Notes: generated by a model from the sequence alone, not told the origin. Positions 23,263 through 31,710 are shown, counted from the first letter of the stretch. The stretch: DNA of 64,000 nucleotides from Nocardiopsis sp. ATB16-24 (GCF_030271535.1 NZ_JASCXJ010000018.1:1-64000), one strand, 5' to 3'. Numbers and translations are program-made.

Positions 23263-25794
23263 ATGGCACCTTTGACCGCGCCCGCGCGGCACAACCTCCC
23301 CCGTCCGGGCACCGGATTCGTGGGCCGCGAGCGGGATCTGAGCGACCTGCTCCGTCTGCTCGACTCCAGCCGCTCCGTCACCCTCAGCGGAACCGACGGA
23401 ATGGGAAAGACCCGTCTGGCCATACGTCTGGCCGAGCAGGCCACCGTGTCCTTCCCCGACGGTGTGTGGATGGTGTGCCTGGCGGACGCGCATACGACGT
23501 TGGAGGTGTACGCGCGGTTGTGCGTCGCGCTGGATGTGGTGGAGGAGCCCGGTCAACCGTTGTCGGCCACGGTGACGGAGGCGTTGCGCGACCGTCGCCT
23601 GCTGCTGGTCCTGGACTCCTGTGAGCACGTCGCCGAGGAGGTGACGGAGGTCGGCGAGGCCCTGCTGGCGGCGTGCCCCGCCGTGTCGATCCTGCTCACC
23701 AGCGAGGACCCGATTCGTCTGACGGGCGGAACGGTGTGGCGTGTGACCCCGATGGCACTACCACTGCCCGCGCGCAAGGGGCCTCCGCCCGACCCCTCGG
23801 GGTCGGAGGCGGTGCGGCTGTTCATGGACCGCGCTCGCACGCGCGATCCCCGTTTCTCGGTCTCCCGACAGGAACTGGAGACGGTGACGGAGCTGTGCGA
23901 CATGGCCGGTGGGATCCCGCTCGGTATCGAGGTCCTGGGCGCCAGCGCTCCGGGCACCGGCCCCGAGGCCCTGGCCCTGGCCCTGCGCGCCTATCTGGAC
24001 TCCCCCGCGGCACGGCCGGGACCGGGCCAGGCCGTCTCGCGCATCCAGATGTTGCCGTTGGTGCTGGACTTCGTCTACGGCGGTCTGTCGCAGGCCGAGC
24101 AGGCCTTGCTGCGCCGCCTATCGGTGTTCTGGGACTGGGACCTGGAGCTGGCCGAGCAGGTGTGCTCCGACGAGATCCTTCCCGAGCCCTCCGTCCTGGA
24201 CACCCTGACGTCTTTACTGAACCGCTCCCTGATCACGGTGACCGGCGAGTTCGAGGGCCGTGTGCGTTATCGCCTGCCCGACGCGGTGCGGCAGTTCGCC
24301 CACTCCCGTCTGGTCGCCGAGGGCGAGGCGGAGTCGTTCCAGGAGCGACTCCTGGAACGCATGCTGCTCCTGGTCGAGGACCTGAGCCGGAAGCTGGAGT
24401 CGGGCAGGGCGATGCCCTGGAGCGAGCGCGAGTCCGGACTTCGGCGGGTGATCGCCGAGTACGACACGTTGCGCTCGCTGTTGCGCTGGTCCTCCGACCG
24501 GGGGGCGACCGAGCCGGGGCTGCGTCTGTGCGTCAGTCTGGTCGCGCACTGGGTGAGCGGACAGTGCTACTCCGAGGGCGCGTACTGGATGGACCTGCTC
24601 TTGAACGCGGAGGACTCGGCGAAGGCGCCCTCCCGTGCCCGCGCCCTGGTGGGCAGGGCCCAACTGGCCCGGGCCCTGCGCGACCACGGGCGGGCGCTGT
24701 CGCTGGGCGAGGAGGGCCTGCGGCTGTGCCGCGAGGCCGGGGACGAGACCTTCGTCCGTGCCGCGCTCAACCTGCTGGCGCTGGTGGAGGTGCGCGAGCG
24801 CGTTCCCGACCAGGCCGCGGTGCGGGTGGAGGAGGCGTTGCGACTGTCCCGCGAGGCGGGTGACCAGTGGGGTGAGGCGATCGCCCTGAGCACCCGGGCG
24901 GCGTTGGTCTCGCAACAGGGCGACCACCCCACCGCCGGTCACCACTACAACGCGGCATTGACCCTGCTGCGCGGTATCGACCATCGCTGGGGGGTGGGCG
25001 TCATCCTCCTGGGACACGCCAGGGCGGCCGAGGCCAGTGGCGACCTGCTGACGGCGGACCGCTGTTACCGGGAGGCGTTGGACACCCAGCGGCTGATCGG
25101 TTCCTCGGCGGAGGAGGCACGCTGTCTCACGGGGATCGGTCGGGTCGCGCACGCCCTGGGTTACACGGAACAGGCCTACGACTACCTGAGCGAGGGGCTG
25201 CTGCTGAGCCACACCGCGGGACAGCGCGCCGACGCCGCCCGCGCCCTGGTCGCGATCGCCCAGGTGGCCTTCGGAGCGGGCCTGCACGAGGCCGCGTGCC
25301 GTCTGGCGGGTGCGGCGGTGAGTGTGCGCGAGCGATTGGGGCTGCCCGGCCACGACGCGCCGTGGCCGTTCACGAACACGGAGGGCGTCACACGTCGGCG
25401 CCACCGCCGCCTGGTGGAGTGCTGGGAGCACGGTCGAAGCCTCGGACTGTCGGACGCGGTCCGGGAGGGCGAGCAGCTCGCCGAGGAGGGACGGCGCCCG
25501 CAGTCCTACCGCCGCTCCCCGTCTCGGGCCGCCCGCCCCCAGCGCAGACGCAGACCTCAGGAGGGTCCCGCGCCCGCTCCGGAGTCGGTGACCCCCGCGC
25601 GGGTACTGACCAAGCGTGAGCTGGAGGTCGCCCTCTTGGTGAGCCGAGGCGAGAGCAATCCCGAGATCGCCCGTTCCCTGTTCATCACCTCGGCCACGGC
25701 GGCGCGGCACGTGGCCAACATCAATCGCAAGATGGGTTTCCACTCGCGTACGCAGATCGCGGCGTGGGTGAAGCGGCATCAGGGCTCGGGCTGA
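23263..25794 (+). CDS. LuxR-family regulator with NB-ARC ATPase and TPR-like repeats (copy 2)
   Basis: 843 residues, a diverged paralog of the preceding gene with the same architecture. It begins ARHNLPRPGTGFVGRERDL, has Walker A GTDGMGKTRLAI, Walker B-like LLLVLDSCEH, NB-ARC-type GIPLGIEVLGA, a long helical repeat region, a basic Arg/Pro-rich linker (~740-775) absent from copy 1, and a C-terminal LuxR domain (LTKRELEVALLVSRGESNPEIARSL, TAARHVANINRKMGFHSRTQI). Both copies share the AGGCC-ATG start context. An in-frame GTG at 23254 is a minor alternative. The pair looks like an old tandem duplication. Downstream is a repeat-bearing control region, then a degenerate adenylate-forming gene in the same direction. 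Confidence 0.9.
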   Translation: MAPLTAPARHNLPRPGTGFVGRERDLSDLLRLLDSSRSVTLSGTDGMGKTRLAIRLAEQATVSFPDGVWMVCLADAHTTLEVYARLCVALDVVEEPGQPLSATVTEALRDRRLLLVLDSCEHVAEEVTEVGEALLAACPAVSILLTSEDPIRLTGGTVWRVTPMALPLPARKGPPPDPSGSEAVRLFMDRARTRDPRFSVSRQELETVTELCDMAGGIPLGIEVLGASAPGTGPEALALALRAYLDSPAARPGPGQAVSRIQMLPLVLDFVYGGLSQAEQALLRRLSVFWDWDLELAEQVCSDEILPEPSVLDTLTSLLNRSLITVTGEFEGRVRYRLPDAVRQFAHSRLVAEGEAESFQERLLERMLLLVEDLSRKLESGRAMPWSERESGLRRVIAEYDTLRSLLRWSSDRGATEPGLRLCVSLVAHWVSGQCYSEGAYWMDLLLNAEDSAKAPSRARALVGRAQLARALRDHGRALSLGEEGLRLCREAGDETFVRAALNLLALVEVRERVPDQAAVRVEEALRLSREAGDQWGEAIALSTRAALVSQQGDHPTAGHHYNAALTLLRGIDHRWGVGVILLGHARAAEASGDLLTADRCYREALDTQRLIGSSAEEARCLTGIGRVAHALGYTEQAYDYLSEGLLLSHTAGQRADAARALVAIAQVAFGAGLHEAACRLAGAAVSVRERLGLPGHDAPWPFTNTEGVTRRRHRRLVECWEHGRSLGLSDAVREGEQLAEEGRRPQSYRRSPSRAARPQRRRRPQEGPAPAPESVTPARVLTKRELEVALLVSRGESNPEIARSLFITSATAARHVANINRKMGFHSRTQIAAWVKRHQGSG

Positions 25795-25855
25795 CCCCGC
25801 CTGTCCGTTTCCGCCCGACTCGCGACGCACGTGGCCCTCTTCGGACAGAATCTAC

Positions 25856-25887
25856 ATATGCATGTGCATGGCAATATGCATGTGCAT
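25856..25887. repeat. Two direct repeats ATATGCATGTGCAT
   Basis: Identical 14-bp copies at 25856-25869 and 25874-25887, with starts 18 bp apart. Each contains the palindromes ATGCAT and TGCA. In ~70% GC DNA such an A+T-rich duplicated motif is unlikely by chance and suggests a protein binding site. Confidence 0.75.
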
Positions 25888-25959
25888 CTGGCTGTGAACG
25901 CGCTAGGCTTCACGCCATGGGACACCACGTTCGTGACATGAGGATGACACGTTCGTCGG

Positions 25960-26030
25960 GGCCCCGAGAACGGCCGCCGAGAATCGGTTCTTCGCGGCGG
26001 TCCGTCAGCCCCGGGAGGATTCTCGGGGCC
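25960..26030 (+). promoter_or_regulatory. Nested hairpin leader upstream of the adenylate-forming gene
   Basis: An 11-bp outer stem (25960-25970 with 26020-26030) encloses an inner bulged stem built from CCGCCG/CGGCGG and AGAA/TTCT around a TCGG loop. It ends ~147 bp before the next start codon. It could terminate the regulator transcript or act as a leader structure; no U-tract is present. Confidence 0.5.
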
Positions 26031-26176
26031 GGTGGAAGACCGTGTCGGTACGGGATGAGTCCTGGGGAGGCTTCCGTTCACCGAGCGGAGTACCATCGCC
26101 CGGGTTCGCCATGCGGAGGGGGCGTGACGAACCCGGGCGGTGGCACCACCGAACGACAGGTGAACTGGGGGTACGT

Positions 26177-27025
26177 ATGGGGGTAGGGCTGTCTTCGGGA
26201 ACTGGTAGGCCGGGGCGCCACCTGCCGCGCCGGGACGATCCGATCGGCTCGCTGACCGGAGGTCTGTACGAACGGCTCCGGCTGCGTCCCGCGCGGGGCG
26301 GCTCGATCCGGGGCACGGGGCAACGTGTGGACAGCCGGTCCTTCGCGGCCAAGGTGGAGCAGGCCGCGTCCGGCCTCAGCCGTCGGGGGCTGTGCTTCGG
26401 TGACGTGGTGGGGATCCTGGCACCGGTCTCACCCGACCGCTTCCTGGCCACGTACACGGTGATGGCGGTGGGCGGGCGGGCCCTTCCCCTGTCGACCGCC
26501 TCCGATCCGGACACCCAGTGCGCCGCGCTCAGCGAGACCGACGCACGCCTGCTGCTGGTCAGCGCCGATCTGACCCCGGCCGCGCTGGAGCTGGCGGAGC
26601 GCTCACGGGTCCGACAGGTGATCACCTTCGGCCGGGCGCTGGGGGCCACGACCTTCGACGAACTGCTGCGGCCCAGTCCCGACGGCAGCTGTTACAACCC
26701 CACGCGCGGCCTGTTCGACAACGGCATCCTGGGTTATGAGCGCACCAGCGGTGGACTGCTGACCACCCTGTATCCGCACAACGACCTCATGGCGCGTTTC
26801 TCGCGACTGCGTGAACGGCTGGAGCTGACCGCCGACGACGTGGTCGCGGTGGACGAACGGGGTGATGAGGCCACCCGGGTGGCACTGGTGGCGCTGGCCC
26901 TGTGGACGGGGGCCTGTGTACTGGCCGGAGCGGAATGTCCTCCGCCGGAGGGCCGCCGGGTGACGGTGCGTTGCGCCCCCGAACCGGAGCGGATCGCCTA
27001 CCCCGAGGTCGACGGGGCGTACTGA
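26177..27025 (+). CDS. Degenerate adenylate-forming (AMP-binding) protein, N-terminal domain only
   Basis: 282 residues, about half the length of acyl-CoA or aryl ligases. The fold signature of the large N-terminal subdomain is visible: FAAKVEQAASGLSRRGLCFGDVVGILAPVSPDRFLATYTVMAVGGRALPLSTASDPDTQCAALSETDARLLLV, then the place where the P-loop should be reads YERTSGGLLTTLYPHNDLMARF instead of the [ST]SGTTGxPKG-type motif, so the ATP-phosphate loop is lost. The A5-A10 motifs and C-terminal lid are absent. It probably cannot adenylate. The ATG at 26177 has a GGGGG ribosome site. It may be a decaying ligase or a repurposed binding protein; absence of stops or frameshifts favours the latter. Confidence 0.72.
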   Translation: MGVGLSSGTGRPGRHLPRRDDPIGSLTGGLYERLRLRPARGGSIRGTGQRVDSRSFAAKVEQAASGLSRRGLCFGDVVGILAPVSPDRFLATYTVMAVGGRALPLSTASDPDTQCAALSETDARLLLVSADLTPAALELAERSRVRQVITFGRALGATTFDELLRPSPDGSCYNPTRGLFDNGILGYERTSGGLLTTLYPHNDLMARFSRLRERLELTADDVVAVDERGDEATRVALVALALWTGACVLAGAECPPPEGRRVTVRCAPEPERIAYPEVDGAY

Positions 27026-27179
27026 GTCCCAGGGCGGCGGGGCACCGGGGCGAGGAGATCCGGGGCCTTCGGTCCGCGGTTTCCGGGGGCGGCGGAGAGC
27101 CGCGTGCCGGAGCGAGGGAGTGGGGGGATCGGGGTCGCGGCGGGGTACGGGGACCGCGGGGGTTCTCGCGCGAGACCCT

Positions 27180-27734
27180 TCAGTTCTCGATCGGCCGCTC
27201 GGCGGGTGGTGGCTCCCCCTGTACCTGGGAGCCGGGTAGCGGATCGTCGATCTCGAACCAGGCCACGTGCGTGGCGTCGCTCCAGTACTCGCCGCTGCGG
27301 GTGGCGCAGCTGTCGACGATGAGTTTCCCCCGGCCGAAGTCGTCGCCGTCCTCACGGACGTGGAGGCTCTCGCCGTCGCGGGTGCCCTGGTCCGCGACGG
27401 CCACGCGCAGGCGCCCACCCCCCGACCGCAGGAACAGCGTCATGACACCGCCGCTCTGCCCCGAACGCGAGTGCAGCAGAGCGTTGGTGGCCAGTTCACT
27501 GACGGCGAGTTCGGCGTCGTCCAGCGCCGTCGCGGAGTGGCCCGTGCGGGTGAGGAAGTCGCGTACCCGCGCGCGGATGGAGCGCACCGCGGTCAGGTTC
27601 CCGGCACAGCTCCACACGGTGTGATCGGTGGACTCACCGGTGAGGTCCGCCGTCTCGATGGTCGGTGTCGTCGGGGGCGTGCTCTCGGGTGTCTCCGCGG
27701 GCACGTACTCCCGGAGTTGCCTCGCCTCAGCCAT
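27180..27734 (-). CDS. ATP-binding protein, anti-sigma-factor (RsbW/SpoIIAB-like) type
   Basis: 184 residues. The first ~35 residues are Pro/Thr/Glu-rich and disordered. The rest is a GHKL HATPase_c_2 domain: N-box AELAVSELATNALLHS (~90-105), G1-like VAVADQGT, and a degenerate G2 DDFGRGKLIVDS. Such stand-alone kinases phosphorylate anti-anti-sigma proteins or act with orphan regulators and are abundant in actinobacteria. No sigma factor or STAS gene is adjacent. The ATG at 27734 with a GGAG site is preferred over the GTG at 27782. It is convergent with the adenylate-forming gene and divergent from the CooC-like ATPase. Confidence 0.85.
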   Translation of the reverse strand: MAEARQLREYVPAETPESTPPTTPTIETADLTGESTDHTVWSCAGNLTAVRSIRARVRDFLTRTGHSATALDDAELAVSELATNALLHSRSGQSGGVMTLFLRSGGGRLRVAVADQGTRDGESLHVREDGDDFGRGKLIVDSCATRSGEYWSDATHVAWFEIDDPLPGSQVQGEPPPAERPIEN

Positions 27735-27982
27735 CCGGTCACTCCAATCACCCGCGACGAGCGCGGGTTGCGCCGCCTGCACTCACCTTAGACAAGGGTG
27801 TGCTGCCTCCAGAACAACACACCCGCCTTTCCCTTGCCCTGCATTGGTCCCAAAACCCCGTTCCGTGTCATCCCCGATGTGGACAAAGGAAACAGTCCGG
27901 ACCCCAGGGAGGCCCATGTGACGTGCAACACGTTGGCAATACACGCCTCCCTCGGCCGTTCCGCCCACAGAGCGACCGACGA

Positions 27983-28000
27983 GGAACGATAATCGTTTCC
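27983..28000. promoter_or_regulatory. Operator-like dyad AACGAT-A-ATCGTT
   Basis: A perfect 6-1-6 palindrome at 27985-27997, extended by partly symmetric GG and TCC flanks. It overlaps a GATAAT -10-like hexamer. The A+T-rich odd-spaced symmetry resembles Fur/Zur-family boxes in form, but I cannot assign the regulator. Confidence 0.5.
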
Positions 28001-28033
28001 ATGGTCGGGCTCGTTCCCGACCCCATCCGACCC

Positions 28034-28065
28034 GGGTGGGCGTCACCGTGCGGTGACGCCCACCC
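28034..28065 (+). other. 14-bp perfect hairpin in the CooC-like gene leader
   Basis: Arms 28034-28047 and 28052-28065 pair perfectly around a GTGC loop, 20 bases before the ATG at 28086. In that position it would lie in the 5' leader and could affect translation or transcript stability, or it could end a short upstream transcript. Confidence 0.65.
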
Positions 28066-28085
28066 TCCGATGACGAAGGACCCAG

Positions 28086-29045
28086 ATGAAGATCGCTTTC
28101 GTGGGCAAGGGCGGCAGCGGCAAGACCACCCTGTCCTCCCTGTTCGTCCGCCACCTGGCCGACCAGCACGTCCCCGTGGTGGCCATCGACGCCGACATCA
28201 ACCAGAACCTGGGCGCCGCCCTGGGCCTGGACGAGGAGTCACTGGCGAAGATCCCGCCGATGGGCGCGCACCTGGAGCAGATCAAGGAACTGCTGCGCGG
28301 GGACAACCCGCGCATCACCTCGGCGCGGTCGATGATCAAGACGACGCCTCCGGGGCGGGGCTCACGCCTGCTGACGGTGACCGGCGACAACCCGCTGCAC
28401 GACCGGTTCGGCGTGTCCGTCCACGGTGCCACGCTCATGGTCACCGGCCCCTTCGCCGAGAGGGACCTCGGCGTGGCCTGCTACCACTCCAAGGTGGGGG
28501 CGGCCGAGATGTACCTCAACCACCTGGTGGACGGCCCCGGTGAGTACGTGGTCGTGGACATGACGGCGGGCGCCGACGCCTTCGCCTCGGGCATGTTCAC
28601 CCGCTTCGACATGACCTTCCTGATCGCCGAGCCCACCGTGCGCGGCGTGGGCGTCTACCACCAATACGCCGACCACGCCCGCGACCACGACGTGACCATC
28701 CGGGTCATCGGCAACAAGGTGCAGGACCCCTCGGACGTGGAGTTCCTACGCGAACACGTGGGAGAGGCGCTGTCCGGCTGGATGACGCACTCGGGGTTCG
28801 TGCGGTCGATGGAGAAGGGGCACCGCCCCGAACTGTGGGAGTTGGAGGAGGACAACGTCAAGACCCTGGCCCTGATGCGGGACATGGTGGACGCCGTGCC
28901 CAAGGACTGGGAGAAGTTCACCCGACAGTCGGCCGAGTTCCATCTGCGTAACGCGCGCGCCTGGGGCAACGAGGCCAAAAGCGCGGATCTGGCGGCGCAG
29001 TTGGACCCCGACTTCCTCATGGGCCCCACGGCCCTCACCACCTGA
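28086..29045 (+). CDS. CooC/MinD-family ATPase (SIMIBI class)
   Basis: 319 residues. The N-terminus has the deviant Walker A GKGGSGKTT (~8-16) of ParA/MinD/CooC ATPases, with AIDADINQNLGAALGL following as in CooC-type metal-centre maturation ATPases. Switch II region is VVVDMTAGADAFASGMF (~158-174), and VIGNKVQDPSD gives the base-recognition loop. The C-terminal ~70 residues are helical. CooC inserts nickel into CO dehydrogenase, but no CODH or hydrogenase gene is in the window, so the client is unknown. Partner ParB or polar-localisation genes are also absent. An AAGGA site precedes the ATG by 8 bases. The upstream region carries a dyad and a strong hairpin. Confidence 0.85.
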   Translation: MKIAFVGKGGSGKTTLSSLFVRHLADQHVPVVAIDADINQNLGAALGLDEESLAKIPPMGAHLEQIKELLRGDNPRITSARSMIKTTPPGRGSRLLTVTGDNPLHDRFGVSVHGATLMVTGPFAERDLGVACYHSKVGAAEMYLNHLVDGPGEYVVVDMTAGADAFASGMFTRFDMTFLIAEPTVRGVGVYHQYADHARDHDVTIRVIGNKVQDPSDVEFLREHVGEALSGWMTHSGFVRSMEKGHRPELWELEEDNVKTLALMRDMVDAVPKDWEKFTRQSAEFHLRNARAWGNEAKSADLAAQLDPDFLMGPTALTT

Positions 29046-29058
29046 CAGGGGAACCGGA

Positions 29059-29083
29059 CGGTGCCGCCGGATCGGCGGCACCG
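29059..29083. terminator. Bidirectional terminator hairpin
   Basis: A perfect 11-bp stem with a GAT loop (29059-29069 with 29073-29083), between the convergent CooC-like and GNAT genes. Confidence 0.7.
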
Positions 29084-29158
29084 CTTCGCCGAAGGGGACA
29101 CGGATGTTCGGGAGGCCCGGCTGGAGGGGCTCTCTCCTGCGAGGTCCGTTCGGAAGCG

Positions 29159-30001
29159 CTAGAAGAGCACCGACATGACCTCTCCCACCTGGCGGAAACC
29201 GACCTTCCTGTAGGCGGCCCTGGCCGGGGTGTTGAAGTCGTTGACGTAGAGGGTGACGCGGGGCGCGATCTCCGCCAGCGCGTACTCGACCACCGCCGCC
29301 ATTCCGGCCGTGGAGTGGCCCTTTCCGCGCAGCTCCGGGTGGACCCACACCCCTTGGACCTGACAGGCGTGCCGGGTGACCGCGCCGATCTCGGCCTTGA
29401 ACACGACCCGACCGTCCTCGATCCGGGCGAAGGCCCGGCCCGTGCGCACCAGTTCCTCCACCCGGGCCCGGTAGAGCGCACCGCCGTCACCGGAGTCCGG
29501 GGGTACTCCGACCTCCTCGGTGAACATGGCCACGCAGGCGGGCACGAGGATGTTGAGTTCGGAGGGGCGCACACGGCGCACGAGGGGATCGGCCGGCACG
29601 GCGGGCGGCCCGCTGATCTCCAGGACGGGCTGGCTGGCCCGGATGGCGCGGGCCGGCCCCCAGGAGGGGGTGACCTGCCGCCAGAAGTCGCTGACCGCTT
29701 CGACGGGACCGACGATCGAGGAGCAGCGGCGTCCCCGCCAGCGGGCGTGGTCGGCGAAGCCGCGGATGGCGGCCGGCCCCGCGTTGACGGGGACCATGTT
29801 GGCCCCGGAGTAGCACAGGGCGGTCAGGCGGCCCCGCTCCACGTACCCCCACACCTCCGCCCCACCGGTGCCCGCGGAGATACCGGTGGACATCAGGCGG
29901 GAGGTGACGAACACGTTGCCGACCGGGTCGGTGTCCAAGAGCGCGCGGACGGCTCCCCGGTCGCGTTCTCCAAGGATCCGTACCGGCGAGGTCCTCAGCA
30001 T
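29159..30001 (-). CDS. GNAT acetyltransferase with N-terminal DUF4081
   Basis: 280 residues. The N-terminal half (MLRTSPVRILGERDRGAVRALLDTDPVGNVFVTSRL) is the DUF4081 domain, and the C-terminal half (~150-280) is a GNAT fold with the acetyl-CoA-binding turn VWVHPELRGKGHSTAGMAA and the beta-bulge LYVNDFNTPARAAYRKVGFRQVGE. In Mycobacterium tuberculosis and streptomycetes this gene sits next to ispG-rip-dxr; here it is 6.8 kb away from ispG. The start at 30001 follows a GGGGGAG site and is preferred over an in-frame upstream start at 30046. Substrate unknown. Confidence 0.9.
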   Translation of the reverse strand: MLRTSPVRILGERDRGAVRALLDTDPVGNVFVTSRLMSTGISAGTGGAEVWGYVERGRLTALCYSGANMVPVNAGPAAIRGFADHARWRGRRCSSIVGPVEAVSDFWRQVTPSWGPARAIRASQPVLEISGPPAVPADPLVRRVRPSELNILVPACVAMFTEEVGVPPDSGDGGALYRARVEELVRTGRAFARIEDGRVVFKAEIGAVTRHACQVQGVWVHPELRGKGHSTAGMAAVVEYALAEIAPRVTLYVNDFNTPARAAYRKVGFRQVGEVMSVLF

Positions 30002-30078
30002 CGCTTCTCCCCCTCTTCCCGGTGCCCTCACAGGAGTCCCGGGCACGATCGGCCGAGCCTGTTCGCGCCGGTTCCAGC

Positions 30079-31710
30079 CTATTCGACCGGCTGCTCCGAT
30101 GCCTCCGCCCCACCCCGAACGCCGGGTTCGATCCCGGCCTCGTCCTCCCCGCGCGCGGTGTCCGGCCGAGGTTCGGGGCGTGCCTGACAGGTGACGTCGG
30201 GCCCGTCGTCCTCGTTGCGCGTGGGAAGTTCCCCCTCACGCAGGTAGGCGACGATCACCTCGTCCACGCAGGTGTTGCCGGCGAACGAGACTCCATGGGT
30301 GATGCCGTCCCGCTCAAGGACCAGAGCGGCTCCGGGCAGACGCCGTCGCAGCGCGAAGGCGCCCTCCACCGGGGTGGCGCCGTCGGCGGCGGCGTGTACC
30401 AGGAGGGCCTGGCCCTGGTAGGCGGGGTGCTCACCGGGGCCGTCGCCGACCTGGAACCAGTCACCGGAGTCGGCCGCCCAGTCCGCACAGGGAGCGTTGT
30501 ACCAGATGTTGTGCCACCCCATGAAGGGCGCCTGGCCGTGGACCTCCTCGGCGTCGGCCCGCCAGGTCTCCCAGTCCCGGGGCCAGGGGGCGTCGGTGCA
30601 CTGGACCGCGAGGTAGCCGCCGTACTCCTGGTCGGAGTCGGGTCCCTCCCCGTAGCGTTCGTGCAGTCGGAGCAGGGGCTCGTCGTCGCCGTCGTTGATC
30701 CGGGCCGCGAGCGCCTCGGCCACGGTGGGCCAGACGACACCGCTGTAGGCGATCATGACGACGGCGCTCTCCAGTTCGGTGGGGCCGACGGTGTCCTTGA
30801 CGGGGGTCTTCCCCAGCTCCGAGCGCAGCGCGTAGTAGGCCTCGGCGACCTCCTCCTTCGTGGCGCCGAGCCCGTAGGCGTCGTCGTGGCGGGCCATCCA
30901 GTCGAAGAAGCCCCACGCCGACCGCTCCAGGGCACGGGTCTGCACGAGGTTGCTCTCGTACCAGGGGTTGTCGGGGTCGACGACGCTGTCCAGGAGCAGG
31001 GCGCGGACCCGGTCGGGATACAGGGCGGAGTAGACGGTGCCCAGGTAACTGCCGTAGGAGTAGCCGAGATAGTCGATCTGCTCCTGACCGAGGGCCTCCC
31101 GGATGGCGTCCATGTCGTGGGCGGTGTCCTCGGTCCGCGTGTGCTCCAGCAGGGGACCGGTGTTGTCGGCGCACGCCTGTGCGTAGGCCATGGCGTCGGC
31201 GCGCAGCGCGGCCTCGGCCGTGGCGTCCGCCGGGACGGTGTCGGGACGCACGGGTGCGAAGAACTCCGGGTCGCAGCTGATCGAGGGCGTGGAGGCTCCC
31301 ACTCCGCGCGGATCGAAGGAGACGACGTCGTAGATCTCCCGCAGGCTCTCGGGCATACGCCTGTGGGTGTGGGAGGCCCAGATGCGCCCAGCGCTTCCCG
31401 GGCCGCCCGGGTTGACCAGGAGGGTGTGCCGGGCCTGCCCGGTGGCGGGCACCCGGGACAGGGCGAGTCGGACGGTCTCGCCACTCCCCTCCTCGGCGTC
31501 GTGGTCCATGGGAACGATGAGCGTGGCGCACTCCAGGTCCTCGTCCACGAGGGGTTCGAGGTCTCCGCAGGGCTCCCAGGTGAGCGCCTTCTGGTCCGCG
31601 CGGGGAACCGTGGCGCCCCGCTCCCCCGGGGCGGCCTGCGCGGGGATCGCCGCGACCAGGGAGGCCAGGACCGCTCCGGCCGAGATGACGGCCCAGGTTC
31701 GTACTCGCAC
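30079..31710 (-). CDS. Secreted alpha/beta hydrolase, tripeptidyl aminopeptidase (SlpD/SlpE, peptidase S33) family
   Basis: 543 residues. A Sec signal peptide (VRVRTWAVISAGAVLASLVAAIPAQA) is followed by an alpha/beta hydrolase: oxyanion region LLVNPGGPGSAG (~100), SFDPRGVG, nucleophile elbow GYSYGSYLG (~215), a large helical cap, and the C-terminal TAP-like domain carrying the catalytic His in RDGITHGVSF. Cysteines near PCGDLEP, ECATL and the C-terminal CVDEV may form disulfides. Streptomyces relatives release tripeptides from extracellular proteins. The GTG at 31710 follows AGGGG and starts at the signal peptide; an upstream GTG at 31740 is possible. It is divergent from the Lrp regulator gene. 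The C-terminus is a charged, disordered tail. Confidence 0.88.
   Translation of the reverse strand: MRVRTWAVISAGAVLASLVAAIPAQAAPGERGATVPRADQKALTWEPCGDLEPLVDEDLECATLIVPMDHDAEEGSGETVRLALSRVPATGQARHTLLVNPGGPGSAGRIWASHTHRRMPESLREIYDVVSFDPRGVGASTPSISCDPEFFAPVRPDTVPADATAEAALRADAMAYAQACADNTGPLLEHTRTEDTAHDMDAIREALGQEQIDYLGYSYGSYLGTVYSALYPDRVRALLLDSVVDPDNPWYESNLVQTRALERSAWGFFDWMARHDDAYGLGATKEEVAEAYYALRSELGKTPVKDTVGPTELESAVVMIAYSGVVWPTVAEALAARINDGDDEPLLRLHERYGEGPDSDQEYGGYLAVQCTDAPWPRDWETWRADAEEVHGQAPFMGWHNIWYNAPCADWAADSGDWFQVGDGPGEHPAYQGQALLVHAAADGATPVEGAFALRRRLPGAALVLERDGITHGVSFAGNTCVDEVIVAYLREGELPTRNEDDGPDVTCQARPEPRPDTARGEDEAGIEPGVRGGAEASEQPVE

Larger units (their letters stand above)
25795..26176. 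promoter_or_regulatory. Repeat-rich control region between LuxR copy 2 and the adenylate-forming gene
   Basis: 382 bp without a convincing gene. From left to right it contains two 14-bp direct repeats in a local A+T-rich island (25856-25887), two 9-bp direct repeats 22 bp apart (25926-25934 and 25948-25956), and a nested hairpin (25960-26030). This density of ordered elements marks it as a promoter/leader region for the gene starting at 26177. No known operator consensus was recognised. Confidence 0.6.
27783..28085. promoter_or_regulatory. Divergent control region with a dyad and a 14-bp hairpin
   Basis: 303 bp between the leftward anti-sigma-type gene and the rightward CooC-like gene. It contains the AACGAT-A-ATCGTT dyad (27985-27997) and a perfect hairpin (28034-28065) ending 20 bases before the CooC-like ATG. 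No gene is apparent. Confidence 0.55.
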
